The position numbers were made by a program, and so were the translations under genes. Positions 46,801 to 58,610 of a stretch of DNA of 64,000 nucleotides are shown here, one piece after another. Positions within the stretch are counted from its first letter, which is position 1. Each line of letters begins with the position of its first letter. The notes below the pieces were generated by a model. That model made no database searches, was not told the origin of the DNA, and worked only from the letters and a program-made list of their open reading frames with translations. Origin of the DNA: Saturnia japonica (taxonomy: Eukaryota > Arthropoda > Insecta > Lepidoptera > Saturniidae); contig CM065306.1 of assembly GCA_033032175.1 (NCBI GenBank), positions 11,178,001 to 11,242,000 on the forward strand, in the 5' to 3' direction.

Positions 46801-48043
46801 TAATATCTATTTTGTGCTTCTTGTATGTGTTCCTCCTATACATGACGAATAATATTATTTTAATTTTATTAAAGTATCCGGAGCTTATTTCTATAATGAT
46901 TCATATTTGATAGGAAAAATTCTGCGGTGTTCACCTGTATTAACATTACATGTGACGTCAAAGTAAGCGGTCAATGGTATGATTGCGAGAAGTAATCGGG
47001 CATAATTATTGTAAACGTATTTCCCCAATCTGCGTATGGTGAGATGTCCGAAAGAGATGAGTCACGGGCGTCGGCGGACGCAGAAGCGGGTGCGGGTGCG
47101 GGTGCGGGCGGCGGCTGAGCATGTCCTGTGCCGGAGCAGTCTGCGGCCGCGGACCAACATTCCACGCGAACGTTGCCTTCAGAGGTTCGCAATCATTCTG
47201 ATGCAATATTCAACTTTACTGCGTCCTTGCAATGCCGTAATTCATAACATCGAGTTTCATCGTCGTGAAGTCATTTTAATCATTTTTTGATTTTAGGATA
47301 CATCGTGTCTTACATCCAAGGCCAATTTAACATGGTAATTGCAACTGCCCTGGTACCTTGCTGACAACGACTCGAACTATTCAATATATTATTAATTGTT
47401 AATGTACACGCGAAATTACGATCTTGCAACCTGTTAATTCGGATCTTTTCTTGTAATTGATATAGGTTAAAAAAATGTGACTGATTAAAAATGTGTGTGA
47501 AAATCATCAGGTATACAGAGTTACTTAATAAAGTATTACAACTTACAAAGGCTACACTCATCATAATTTTTTAAAACTGTTCTTTGGACTTTTGTTAAAT
47601 ATTTGACTAAAGCCAAGGATACCGTGGGTTTGATTCCCTCTAGGTTCAACTATATTCAAAGTTGGCCTTGTGCGTTTGGCAAATTGGCTTCCTGTGCGAT
47701 AAATTATAGGCGAAAGCTCAAACGTTGTCGTATCGAAGGAAGTGGTTTCCAATATTCTAATGTATGATAGTCTGCTTTTCGCGACGGAAAGCTTCGTAAT
47801 GCAAGTACCGCATGCTGATACGTGGTGGAGCATTTTCTACTTTTCACTGTGGTTACCTACCACAATTTAAATTTTGGATCTAGCAAAGATCAACAAACAA
47901 ACAAACTTTGTAAAAGATAAATTCGCTTAACATAAGATGAGATTGTGTGAAAATGATAGTGTGATAAAAAATGAATTAATATGCAGCGGACAGTTTGCAT
48001 TATGGTTTTATAGTATATGCTTCTAATACTATAAAGTGTGCAA
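46801..48043. other. Gene-free DNA with one GC-rich island
   Basis: 47,035-47,190 is GC-rich and includes a (GGGTGC)n tract at 47,087-47,110. A minus-strand open frame there encodes a proline-alanine run caused by the repeat. About 47,600-47,840 has a B box-like GGGTTTGATTCCC and moderately GC-rich sequence that may be an unrecognised dispersed repeat. Confidence 0.35.
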
Positions 48044-48195
48044 TTCTTGTATACTTATATGTATTGGTTCCTCGGAAACGATTTGGATTAAACTTTGTAT
48101 TTAGATAATATTTCACATTCCAAGTTTACCTAGATAGGTGTTTTTTGTAAGACACCGAGTAAAGTTCGGCCGGCAATATCTGGATATTGTTATAT
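48044..48195 (+). repeat. Family E copy 3
   Basis: ATGTATTGGTTCCTCGGAAA, TATTTAGATAATATTTCACA, TTCCAAGTTTACCTAGATAG and GTAAGACACCGAGTAAAG. Confidence 0.6.
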
Positions 48196-48474
48196 TATTA
48201 TGTACTCAATAATTTCATTATATATACGAAAAAACAAACCCATGCATTCTAGTAGAAAAATGTAAAAAGAACAAAAAAATTGTTATACTGCTAACATTGT
48301 TATTCCCAGGTCTTTTATTTCTTATTAATTACTAAAGTATTTTAAAACACTTAAGTATGTACTGTAAAAATCAAAACAATGACTAAATGCTTACACACCT
48401 ATTCTTTAACTGCTGAGTGATGTTCTGCTTTTGTTTTATTTTTGAGAACTTTTTTCGTTTTTACACACATATAT

Positions 48475-48880
48475 ACATTATGCCTTTCTCCTCACTGGGT
48501 AGGCAGACACCACGTTCTTCCACTTGCTACGACCCTGGCATACACCTTTTGCTTCTTCAACATTCAACGATCATTTCACGCATGCTCGTCGGTTTAGAGT
48601 ACTCTTAATCTGACCTTTCTTCTTATAATAACATCCTCGATTTGATCGAGGAACGTTTCTCTAGGCCTTCCCTTCCAACGTTCCCATTCACACTCGTTAA
48701 TAAATCTGTTTAGTCCTTCTTATTTCATTCATTCTCTCTACTTGCCTAAATTATCTAAGCTTCCCTTTCTCAATCTGTGTGACTATATCTTCTTTCACAC
48801 CTTAAAGTACTTTTATCACACTATTTCTTATTTTATCACTCTACTTCACTCCTAACCTAAAGCGTTGTTACACTGTAGGT
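48475..48880 (-). pseudogene. 3' fragment of a non-LTR retroposon
   Basis: Minus-strand pieces in order: VKEDIVTQIEKGKLR, VERMNEIRRTKQIY, then after a frameshift GRPRETFLDQIEDVI, then QIKSTLNRRACVK, VEEAKGVCQGRSKWKNVVSAYPV. This is the C-terminal tail that follows the reverse transcriptase in a common moth/butterfly LINE. The upstream catalytic domains are absent, as in a 5'-truncated insertion. Confidence 0.75.
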
Positions 48881-48894
48881 CTATCGCAGTCAAT

Positions 48895-49005
48895 TTTTAC
48901 TGCTTTGGCACGGCCGCAGAATCGAGCCAATAGCGGCGCACGATCCTGCGGCTTTGCCTCCGCCCCCCTGCACCAAAATATGGCTGCGACATATCATGCA
49001 GTTTT
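48895..49005. other. Short GC-rich island
   Basis: From TTTACTGCTTTGGCACGG to CACCAAAATATGGCTGCG the sequence is GC-rich and non-repetitive within AT-rich DNA. Possible regulatory element; no direct support. Confidence 0.2.
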
Positions 49006-49419
49006 CCTATACCTGTCTAGTTTAGTTTTTACTGAAACATTTTACTAATGAAGCAAAAATATAGTGAAGTAAAACAATTAGTTCTATCGAGAGTTTTAAT
49101 AGAATTAGTAAGGCACGATCAGACATGCATTAACATATGAGAAAGGTCCGCATTTGATGATTTTAATAGTAGTATTCAATAATAGAAGGTTGGTAGCCTA
49201 AATTAAAAAAGAAGAAGGTTTACTGTTCAGTGGAATCTTTTTAATTGAGATGCTTGTACAATATAAAGAGATCAACGATTAAACGTTTTAAATTATAAAT
49301 ATTGGAAATTTTGTCTAAATTAAATGTATACTTATCTGTATGCTATGTTAAAAGGCCAACTTAATTACGACAGTTTATAAGCACTATTATACCATTTAAT
49401 TTTCGCATTATAAAATTTA
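49006..49419. other. Gene-free AT-rich DNA
   Basis: Nothing recognised. Confidence 0.45.
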
Positions 49420-49750
49420 ACTAGCTGTGCCTCATGATTTCACCCGTTTCAAATTTATTCGTCCAACTCTCGAATACGCCGAGCCACCAATCCAACAAGT
49501 CCGTGTAACTTATCATTGTTCTCACTTTCTGTACTTGACTAGAGCTTGCCAGATTGCTTCACGCTCATGGTTACTACTTCGCTCCTTAGGGTCGTAGCGT
49601 GAAGTATTATATATAATCTCCTTCAATAAATGGACTATAAAATGCAAAAAGAGTTTTTTTTTTGGAGGTAGTTCCAGAGATTAACGCGTTTACACTAACA
49701 AACAATAAAAAAACAATCTCTTGAGCGTTATAGACAATATCACTATAGAT
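49420..49750 (+). repeat. Family D short copy
   Basis: Starts CTAGCTGTGCCTCATG, contains ACTACTTCGCTCCTTAGGG and TAGCGTGAAGTATTATATAT, GTTCCAGAGATTAACGCG, and ends CACTATAGAT. Confidence 0.65.
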
Positions 49751-51284
49751 ATAATTTAGATGAAATGGTAATATGTCCTAGCGGATGAAGACATTATCTA
49801 GAAACATAGTTAATAAAAGTGTTCACAATAGATAAATATAGATTTCGCTTGTGTTAACTATGTTACACGACAGCTGGTTTCAGTGGATAATAAATTATAG
49901 ATATTTCTTTTATAATAGGTATGTATTGAGAACAAAAACAAATATAGGTCTAGTGAAGCATGATAACGTTATACAAATATGGTGGCGAATGTCTGTCACG
50001 TTGAGTGGCAAATTGGCGTCGTCTCCGCATTTGTTCCAAGTGAGCGCGCGTCTCGTTCCTCGGTCGTCGCGTCGGTCGCACTCCGCGGCGCGGCATCGCG
50101 CCACATTCAGCCTTGTCATGTCACCACCAATGTCTATGTCATTGTCATTTGCTTCGCGGTAACTATTTGATCACTAAACAAAACATTATCTTTTTATGTA
50201 TAAACGACAAAAAAGCTTTCCTACGTGCCCGGTGTTTTGGGCACCAAGTTTTTGATTGGTGTAATTCGTTTTGTAGGCAAATTGTTTATTTTGTATGGAA
50301 TACTTATTGTACGAGTCATATTACCTGTTTATTATTCAGGCAATTATCATGTTTCCGTATGTCATTAATATCGCAATGAAATAGTATGTTATCAGGATAA
50401 TGGATGCCTAAATTTAAAAATCACCGTTTATCTTTTTAGTTCAATTTGCCAATAAATTGTTAACTGAAACTTATATTTTGTAGTTTGAGATCAGATAGCC
50501 TCAACCTTATGCATTTCGTTCGATGGTTGCGACTGAAATTGCCTTTACATATAAAATGAGACAAACTTCACAATGTACTGCAACAACTATTATATGTACT
50601 ATTCGAGTACATCAACATATATTGTTTCTAATTTTACACTTTCGTGAGTTTAAATGAAACTGGACTCAAAAGCCGTCATAAATGTGAGCAAACATTTTGA
50701 AAACAAAAATCGAGACTTATAATTTAGGTATTATTGTGTCTTCATTTTGTATATAAAGATCCGTTTGTAGTTAATTTTGCAAAAACAACAGGATGCGAAG
50801 TTGGAGGCGTGTCGAGTAATGCAGCTGCAGAATAGGGTTAGCGCCTGAATCTAAAGTGTCCTTCAATGTAGTTAACATGCTCCGAGCGAGCTGGATAATA
50901 GTCCAAACATTTTGTTACATACGTACATATATTCCGTTGCTAACAAGCGTAACCAGGACGAACAATTCTTATCACTACAAATATGTACATATATATTCTT
51001 TCAATTCTCTCACTTATTGTTTAGAGTTATTCATTAACTGAATAAAATCTCATGTTTCTGTTTTCATTCTGGGTGGGTAAACTTTCTTCATAAAATCTGG
51101 TTTATCAAGAAAATTAAGAGAATTACATATTTTTCTTACCTACATAATAATATCATAATAATAATCCTGATAATAATTTTGTAACCTGATTTCCTTTTTT
51201 TTTGCTTTATTATAATCTAGGTAGCTCGACATAACTTTTTTTCCTGTTTTTGCGGTTTTTATGGTTGTTGCCATATATGTTATA
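49751..51284. other. Gene-free DNA with one GC-rich island
   Basis: 49,985-50,160 is CpG-rich (for example CGCGCGTCTCGTTCC and CGGCGCGGCATCGCG) and open in several frames, as expected of GC-rich sequence. No domain is recognised, and a regulatory role is only possible. The rest is AT-rich. Confidence 0.35.
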
Positions 51285-51998
51285 ATAGCTGAACCCCGTG
51301 GTTTCACCCGCATATAATTTAAAAGAAATCATTGATTGATGATATAGAATACTTCAAGGTATAGACAATATTTATATTGGGCGGCCAGGGATATGCGTCA
51401 CATCGCACGGCTCGTTTGCGCCACTAATACTGTAGACCCAACCCGAGCCGAGTGTTGAATTATTTTAATTTGCCAATATCTTTTAAATTATGCTTCCAAA
51501 TAACAAGCTGTAAAGAGCAAAGTTTATTCTCATAAATTTGTCTTGATGATGAAGTAACATTTGTTAGTAAGTATTAATATGCTATGCCTAAAAATAATGC
51601 TCATAGATCACTTTTTAATTTTCGACAAATCTTTGTCACGAAATACCTTATTGTGGCATGTATATAAGAGATAGACATATGCCATCGTAGACTTTTTAAT
51701 ATATACTAAGGCCCAATATTTTTGTAGAACATTGTATTCATGTATCATTAATCATTACACCAGCGCACGAGGATAAATTAGCAGTATGGAAAAACTTCCA
51801 CTTACTTAATTAACAAAAATCAGTATTTAAGGCTAGCTGTGAGTTGTAGTCTAATGTTAGCCTATAGTATTCCTCGTGAATTTGGCTATCAAATACAAAA
51901 ATAATTTTTCGAATCCGACTGGTAGTACCAAAGATTTGCGCTTTTAAACAAACAAACGAACAAAAAACTCTTCCGCTTTATTATATTAGTATAGATAA
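51285..51998 (+). repeat. Family D long copy 2
   Basis: AGCTGAACCCCGTGGTTTCA at the start, AAGAGCAAAGTTTATTCTCA, GATGAAGTAACATTTGTTAG, CAAATCTTTGTCACGAAATA, CCAGCGCACGAGG, TCGAATCCGACTGGTAGTAC and CGCTTTATTATATTAGTATA at the end. Same order as 32,036-32,695. Confidence 0.75.
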
Positions 51999-52834
51999 TA
52001 CTTTAAAGAGAATATCATTTAAAACTTAGCCTTTAGACATCACGTATAATAAAAATAAAAATATGGTTTATCATCTGCTTCCTCATGAAACTTTCAACTT
52101 CTTAAATATTATCCTACAAAGTGCTCTTAAACAGCTCAGGGAGTAGCAGGCCTCCATGATTCCCGTCTCACTCAATTTAAAAGGTTCTCTGGGAAAGAGA
52201 TGTTTTCAACCTACATAGTTATATGGGTCTAAACAGAACTTTTTAATACATTTCTTATATGAAGTTGTATTGGTGGTGCGCTTCTATCATTACGTTTAGT
52301 TGAGCTATTTATAAATATCATTTTATAAAGAATAAAAATTGTGAATAATAAACTATTCTAATTAATCTAATATATTTTGAATATAATATATTATTTACAC
52401 AATCATTAATAATGTTATTACCCATGTCTCACTTATTGTATTGTCAATAATATTTTGAAATTCATGACTGTTCAAAATATTATCAATTTTGTAAAAACAA
52501 CGTTACTGCATCAAATATCTACTAAAATAAAATATGTCATTTCTTTAATAGCTACATAATTTAACTTACACTACTTATGTATAAATTTCTTATTAATAAG
52601 CGAATACCTCAGTTAATTGATTTTTTATACATAAACTATATTTCACTCATACATGGTTATCATAGATAGCTTAGATTTAAAATTGTTACTTCTATAACCA
52701 AGTAATAAATGCAACTATATTCAGAATTATAAGATTGATCAAATGATGAAAAACAAGTTACGTGCCAAATAATTTTTAAAAGTATTTATTAAATTGTAAT
52801 TTTAAACAGTCGGTTCATTTAAAGAATAGTTTGG
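51999..52834. other. Gene-free AT-rich DNA
   Basis: Holds a small inverted repeat: ATAATATTTTGAA near 52,447-52,459 against TTCAAAATATTAT near 52,471-52,483. No gene. Confidence 0.45.
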
Positions 52835-53115
52835 CAACCCTGAAGAACCAGCAGCAATGGCGGAGGCGGTGGTATGGCGCAGGGGGGTGAAAGAGTGAGG
52901 CTGCTGCGAGTGTCCGCGGCTGTCAGGCCGGACTAACCCGTCGCTCCAGGTCAGCGCTCCAGCCAGCTATTTATAGAGGTGCCCCTTAAACAGAGTAATT
53001 ATTCATTGATTAGCACTGCGAGGAATAGGGGATTGCTTTTGATAGCCATCGCGCAAACCAGAATTGTTACCGGCGCCGCGCCTTGTACAGTCGACCGGCG
53101 GCTATAACTGTATGT
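52835..53115. promoter_or_regulatory. Candidate regulatory island with a TATA-like box and homeodomain-type sites
   Basis: A sharply GC-rich, non-repetitive patch. It contains TATTTATAG (52,968-52,976) and TAATTATTCATTGATTAG (52,996-53,013), a cluster of ATTA/TGATTA cores recognised by homeodomain proteins. It could be an enhancer or promoter. No downstream coding exon is seen on either strand. Confidence 0.25.
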
Positions 53116-53314
53116 TTACAATAATTATATTTAATAACAAAAGATATTGACACCATTTTTTAAATGTTATGTTTAAACGGTAAAAGAAAATGCGTTATCA
53201 AAGTATGAATATCTAAACATCAATATTATTTATTTTAATACGTTTGGAAGTATAATCACTGAAAATAAATTACAATATAATATTTATCCACATCTATAAT
53301 ATAATATTACAAAG

Positions 53315-53590
53315 CTCAAAAGATTCTTTTTTTGTTTATTTGAATGCACTAATCCTGGAACTACCGGTCATATTTTAAAAATTCTTTTTTCATTTTTTAT
53401 TATATTTATTGATGAAGGTTATAGACTATATAACTTCATGCTAAAATTCTGAGGAACGGCGCAGTAACCGTGAACGTTAAGCAACCTGTCAAGCTCTAGG
53501 CAAGTACGGGAAGTGAGAAGACGCGGTGAATAGTTAGTCGAATAAATTTAACACTGTTTGTAATCGTAGGGCACAGCACAATATTATTTT
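53315..53590 (-). repeat. Family D short copy
   Basis: ACTAATCCTGGAACTACCGG, CTATATAACTTCATGCTAAA, GAGGAACGGCGCAGTAACC, AGTCGAATAAATTTAACACT and GTAGGGCACAGCAC. Confidence 0.6.
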
Positions 53591-53965
53591 ATAGGAGCTT
53601 AAAGTCCATCAATCATAAAATCACGTGTGCATACTGTCTACGAAATTGTGTCAAAAGTGGTTGAGAATTATCAATTTTACTTTTTACAATTTTAAAAATA
53701 TTTTTGACATTCCTTAAAGCATATCAATTATAAAATGACTTATACTTTCCGTATACAAAATTTCATAAAAATCGGTTAAGAATTAATGATAATAATTCGT
53801 TTTAGAAATACTTTTTTTTTTCGATTTATAAAAGTAATATTGAAAATTTTATACCCTATCAGTTTACCAATGTCAATATGCATCCCGTATATAAAATTTC
53901 ATAAGGATCGGTCAAGCCGTTATTGATTTAAATCCGGACATACAAACAGACAGACAATTTTTTTT
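53591..53965 (+). repeat. Family F units
   Basis: Three units with a CCGTATAC or similar core and AAAATTTCATAAAAATCGG or close variants, at roughly 53,613, 53,730 and 53,875, separated by T-rich tracts. Confidence 0.55.
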
Positions 53966-55164
53966 ACTACTTTATATATATACTATATGCATACGCCTAT
54001 CGGGAAATTTTGAAAAAATATTAAATGTATAGTTTAAAATACTTGATAGTTCAACAAGATACGATGTATAACGTATAGTATGGATATCGTTTTGTTAATT
54101 TTTGTTAGTGGAAATAGTCAGTGCCTATCACGATACGTAAGAAATTGTGACACAAAGGAAACATTTGACTTTTAAATATTTCTGCTTACCCTTAACGGTA
54201 CAATGGGTGTGAAGACATTATGATGTTGATATATTCGATTCGCATGCCTGAACTTACTTTATAAATTGTATAACGGAAATTTTATTCTACGACGAACATC
54301 CTGTGTATCGTGTTATTTTTTGTGCTATTTTTACTAAATAAATGTCACAGTTCCAGTTCGTTTTGATTTTGTTGAATCTGTTAGTTTGTGTTTAATATAA
54401 AATTTTATACAAACATAACTGTTATACATATGAATTAAAATATTATTCGGTTTATTGTCTATACAGTAAAATTGGTATGGCATAAATGTGTACCTTGTAA
54501 TTAAGTTGTACCTAACCGTAGATTTATTTATATATATATACTAGATCTATTAATAAGTTCTAATTCTTCTAAACGAATCATAAAAGAAGAATATATATCC
54601 TAGAACATATAAGATTAGGGTGAGGTTGATCTTGAACGTGACAGAGCACATGCAAGTACGAATACCCAAAAAGTTTATTAAAACATAATACTTAAAAATT
54701 AAGTAATGTGGTATTAAACTTTGTAAATTCAATATTTAATCATATTTTAAAATTATAATGATATTTTAATTTGAAATTTATAAACAAAACATCTTCATGG
54801 GATAAACAGGTAAGTTATAGGTTGAAATTGAGAACAACTTGAGAGATAAAATGCAGGTGATGTAGAAATTATATAGATGACATACATACTTGTAGTATAA
54901 CTTAATGCAATGGATGGATTATTTTGGAGCAATATACAATTTGATTGAACCAGTTATAAAAAAAGGTTGACCGCCGTAAGCGCTATTACCACGTTTGACT
55001 TGGGGGTTTTTCACGGTTTTATTTTTGTGAATGCTACATATGAGATTATTTTACCAAGATGAAATACCAACACCACGCGACGTTGCGTATTAAAAAACTA
55101 TACAGTCAATTCAAAAGTAATGTTTATCGCGATCTGAGTAAATTATATAGTCACTATACACCTT
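53966..55164. other. Gene-free AT-rich DNA
   Basis: Nothing recognised. Confidence 0.45.
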
Positions 55165-56160
55165 CTGTCAAAAAAGTACTATTTTATAGTCTTCAAATTA
55201 TGCTTCTTCAAAAACGATACACTTACGCCAACGAATAACCCAATCATCAAAACATTTTTTAAACGCTTTTTCCGGAATTGAGTTAGTACTCGTCGCGAAT
55301 TCTTCTTTATGTCTTCTACCGAATGAAAACTGGTGCCACGAAGTAGTAATTTGAGTTTAGGAAAAGAAAGAAGTCGGCTGGAGCCATATCTGGACAATGA
55401 GGTGGTCGCTCGATGGTATTTGTTGATTTTTTAAATAAAAAACTAGTTCATAATGACGGCTTTTGATCGACTTTGGCGTGATTTTTTCTGTTTCGGTTCA
55501 GTTGAAAGACGCCACTCCGAAGCTTGTTGACTAGTTTGCATATCAAACTCGTAAACTCACATCTCGTCACCAGTAGCAATGCGTTTCATGAATGTTGGGT
55601 CAGAAATGACTCGTTCTAGCATGTCCTCAGCGACTCTTATGTGAATGAGTTTTTGGAGGACATTTAGGTCTTGTTGGACTAGCCGAGCGGCAACATGTTT
55701 CATGGTCAAGTGATTATTTAAAATGATACGGATCGACTCGTGAAACACAGAAAGTTCAGCGGCTATCTCTCTCAAACTTGAATGAGGATTTTCAGTCATT
55801 ATTTCCTTCACTCTTGCGATGTTAACTTCAGTTGAAGACGTTGATGGCCTACCAGGACGAGACAAATTTTCCAGCATATCCTGGCTGCTTTTGAACGTTT
55901 TCTACCACTCATAAGGACTTATGTTTTTGATAAAGTCGATTCACCATAAGCTTTCTGTAACATTTTCAGTTTCTCCGAAAACGAAATTCCATTGGCGATG
56001 CAAAATTTAAGACAATCTCTTTGTTCGATGTCTTTTTTGTCTATTATGAAATTCGCAATACACACTAGATATAATTTATCTAAAAACAGATGCATCTCAA
56101 ACTCCGCGCCTAAAATGAAAAACAGTTGTGCCAATCTAACAACAACAAAAAAATTGAATT
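55165..56160 (-). pseudogene. DD34D mariner 2, decayed
   Basis: The terminal sequence CTGTCAAAAAAGTACT (55,165-55,180) matches the end of mariner 1. Minus-strand coding pieces: CIANFIIDK, KFCIANGISFSEKLKML, then LSRPGRPSTSSTEVNIARVK, NPHSSLREIAAELSV, and ATGDEM-stop-VYEFDMQTSQQASEW. The first acidic D is at 55,566-55,568, with a stop in place of the usual W. A deletion follows and removes the second acidic motif. HCPDMAPADFFLF retains the third, and the tail ends near KHNLKTIK. The opposite terminal repeat is not recognisable beyond about 56,160. It has a different deletion from mariner 1 and is also inactive. Confidence 0.9.
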
Positions 56161-58149
56161 TGGAACCATAAACATACTTTAACCGCGTCTAAAGATTTAC
56201 TCGTAATATACATATTTACTATTTTTATAAAGATAATAAAATGTGTATCAATTATTTTATTTTGTCGTTAGATATCTGTCACAGTTGCACTAACATTCAT
56301 AAAATCTTACCATATAGAGGGATGCTATCTCAATATTATGTAAGTACTCGTATGTCCGTATTGCCAGTGTACACCCACCCGCTTCCCGCGGCGCGCAAAT
56401 CATCAGAAGGGTCGCGCACACACTGGTCCGCTTTTAAGTACAAATTTAATTTTAGGTACTATAGAAGTTTGAAATTAAATCTGGATTGTTTTTATTGATG
56501 CTTTGCATTGTCATTTGTCGACTATGTCGGTATGGGATTTAATACAATGATAAAATTATCCACTTCTATAGTTATTATTATCTCTGGTATCACATTAAAA
56601 CATTTTCAAGTATATAGGCTTTCCTCCACATTCAACAATTGTTTGTTTGAGAAAAAGAATAACTGTACATGCGTACAGTTCATGTTAGTGTGTATGTGAT
56701 AAATCAGCTAATGTCTTTATTTATTTAACACTTAGTCATTATACCCATAACTTTAATTTCAATCTTTACTGTGAATGGTCGCAGCAGCTTATGCATAACA
56801 ATACTTTTCCAAGTACGTTTGTAAATCATTTGTACATAGAATATAAATTATAAATAGATTTCTTGGGTCTCTATTACCTTTTTTCTAAATGAACGATGAT
56901 AATACGTAACTCTTTACCAGTTGAAATTCATTTAACTTATTATAACATACATAACTTGGTTTTCAAACTACCAAAACGTCTGTATTAAAACAAAAGTTTG
57001 ATGACTTTACTTTACTAGTACCTACATAATGTTAAAGTAAGAAGAATTACCTAGTATTATTTTATAAAAAATATAAATAGTATAAATGATTGCTATTAGA
57101 TAATGTTATCATTAAATGCTCCATAATACGGAATTATAGTTAGAGGCCAATAATTATAATCTAAACAGCAGAGTTTATAAAAAAAAATTCTAATAGTGTC
57201 TTTGTAATGTTTAAAAATGAATGAGTCATATTAAAAACTAATCCAGTTCCACCAGCTGTGTTGTTTATGCAAAGTGTGAGAATATTCTTCGAACTGGAAT
57301 ATATATGATAACTTCTATTTCGGAAATAAGGAAACCCGTTATAACGACGTCGGGATATTGTGGACCTCGATCCACTTTGGTTTTATAGTGCCATATTCTA
57401 ATTTAAGTTGTTATACAATATGATTTATGTTTATTCGTCTTACTTTTGTATAATGTTTTACTAAACAATTCTCAAAACAAAGGATCTTTGCTCGGATAAT
57501 ATTCTATGAAATAGGCTACTAAGAAACAGAAGTTTAATTTAGTTAAGTTAAATGTTTATGGGCAAATAATTCAGATACTGGTTTATTGTTAAGTAAAGGC
57601 AGCTTCGAATCCCGGAAGGATTAATAAAGTTCATTAATAATCTCGTCAGGTAAGGGTTTTGCATGCAGGATAAATACAAGATTGTTCTCTAATCTGCGAA
57701 ATTTGCATTTAAAACTTATGAGTTGATAAAAGTTCCCAGTGTCCTCGGTTTTATAATTAGGGTTGGCAATTGATTTCTAGACTCACTGAAAGGAGATAAT
57801 AATATCAAAATATCATAAATATAGTATAATATATGAATTTACATAAAGTATATATTATTTTTGTGGCTAGTGAAGCTTTTTCTTCTTTCATTCAGCTAGC
57901 AATGGCTGGCTGGCTTCCATTCTAACCACCGATATATTTAGTTTTGGTTTATTTGATCAGTATAACCCTCATCACTTAAGTGCACACGACAAGAAAGTCT
58001 GGTTGCAAATACACTCAAGTTTGACGGTTTTTGCACTCAAATCTATATGAGATCGAGCAATGATTTGTGCCTTTAGTTTATATTTATGGTCACTCGCTGG
58101 TAACGGAATGTATAGGAAGGATCATTCTACAGGTTTCATTTTGCTTAAC
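56161..58149. other. Gene-free AT-rich DNA
   Basis: No gene or clear repeat recognised. Confidence 0.45.
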
Positions 58150-58610
58150 AAAATAAATTGTGTTAATAACACCCGACACAAGTAACCAACATTCGTTGAG
58201 CGATTCCAGTGAGCCCAAATACGATATATCTGCTGTAGATGGTGAGGAGCTAGGTATCCTACGGATTCCAGATGACGCTGCAGTATCAAGTCAATGCTTT
58301 TCTAATATAATTAAAGTAACAGATTACCAAATCTCCAATCAATCAGACCTGTGGAATATGCTCACATCTATTTATCATTTATAAAAGTGCTGATAATCTT
58401 AAAACGACTAAACAAATTTTCTTGAATCATAGCTAAGAACACTCTCAATCAAGTCACCTTTCAAACAAAAAATTGGATAAAAATCGGTTCACCCGTTTTT
58501 GAGCAACGATGCCACAGGACAGACACACGTACAGTATACACAAATACACTATACACACGTTAAACTTATTACAGCCCTCTTTTTGTGTTGGGGGTTAATA
58601 AATACAAATA
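58150..58610 (+). repeat. Family I repeat with a short open frame
   Basis: The right half (TAGCTAAGAACACTCTCAAT, AAAATCGGTTCACCCGTTTT, ATGCCACAGGACAGACACAC, CCCTCTTTTTGTGTTGGGGG) is a common moth/butterfly dispersed repeat. The left half is open from 58,160 to 58,384 and encodes an acidic peptide with SDSSEPKYDISAVDGEEL. I cannot tell whether that is coding sequence carried by the repeat or chance. Confidence 0.45.

Noticed and set aside
46971..47192. Pro-Ala-rich frame as a possible first exon
   Set aside because: The PAPAPAPASA run is a translation of the (GGGTGC)n tract. No splice context or conserved domain supports it.
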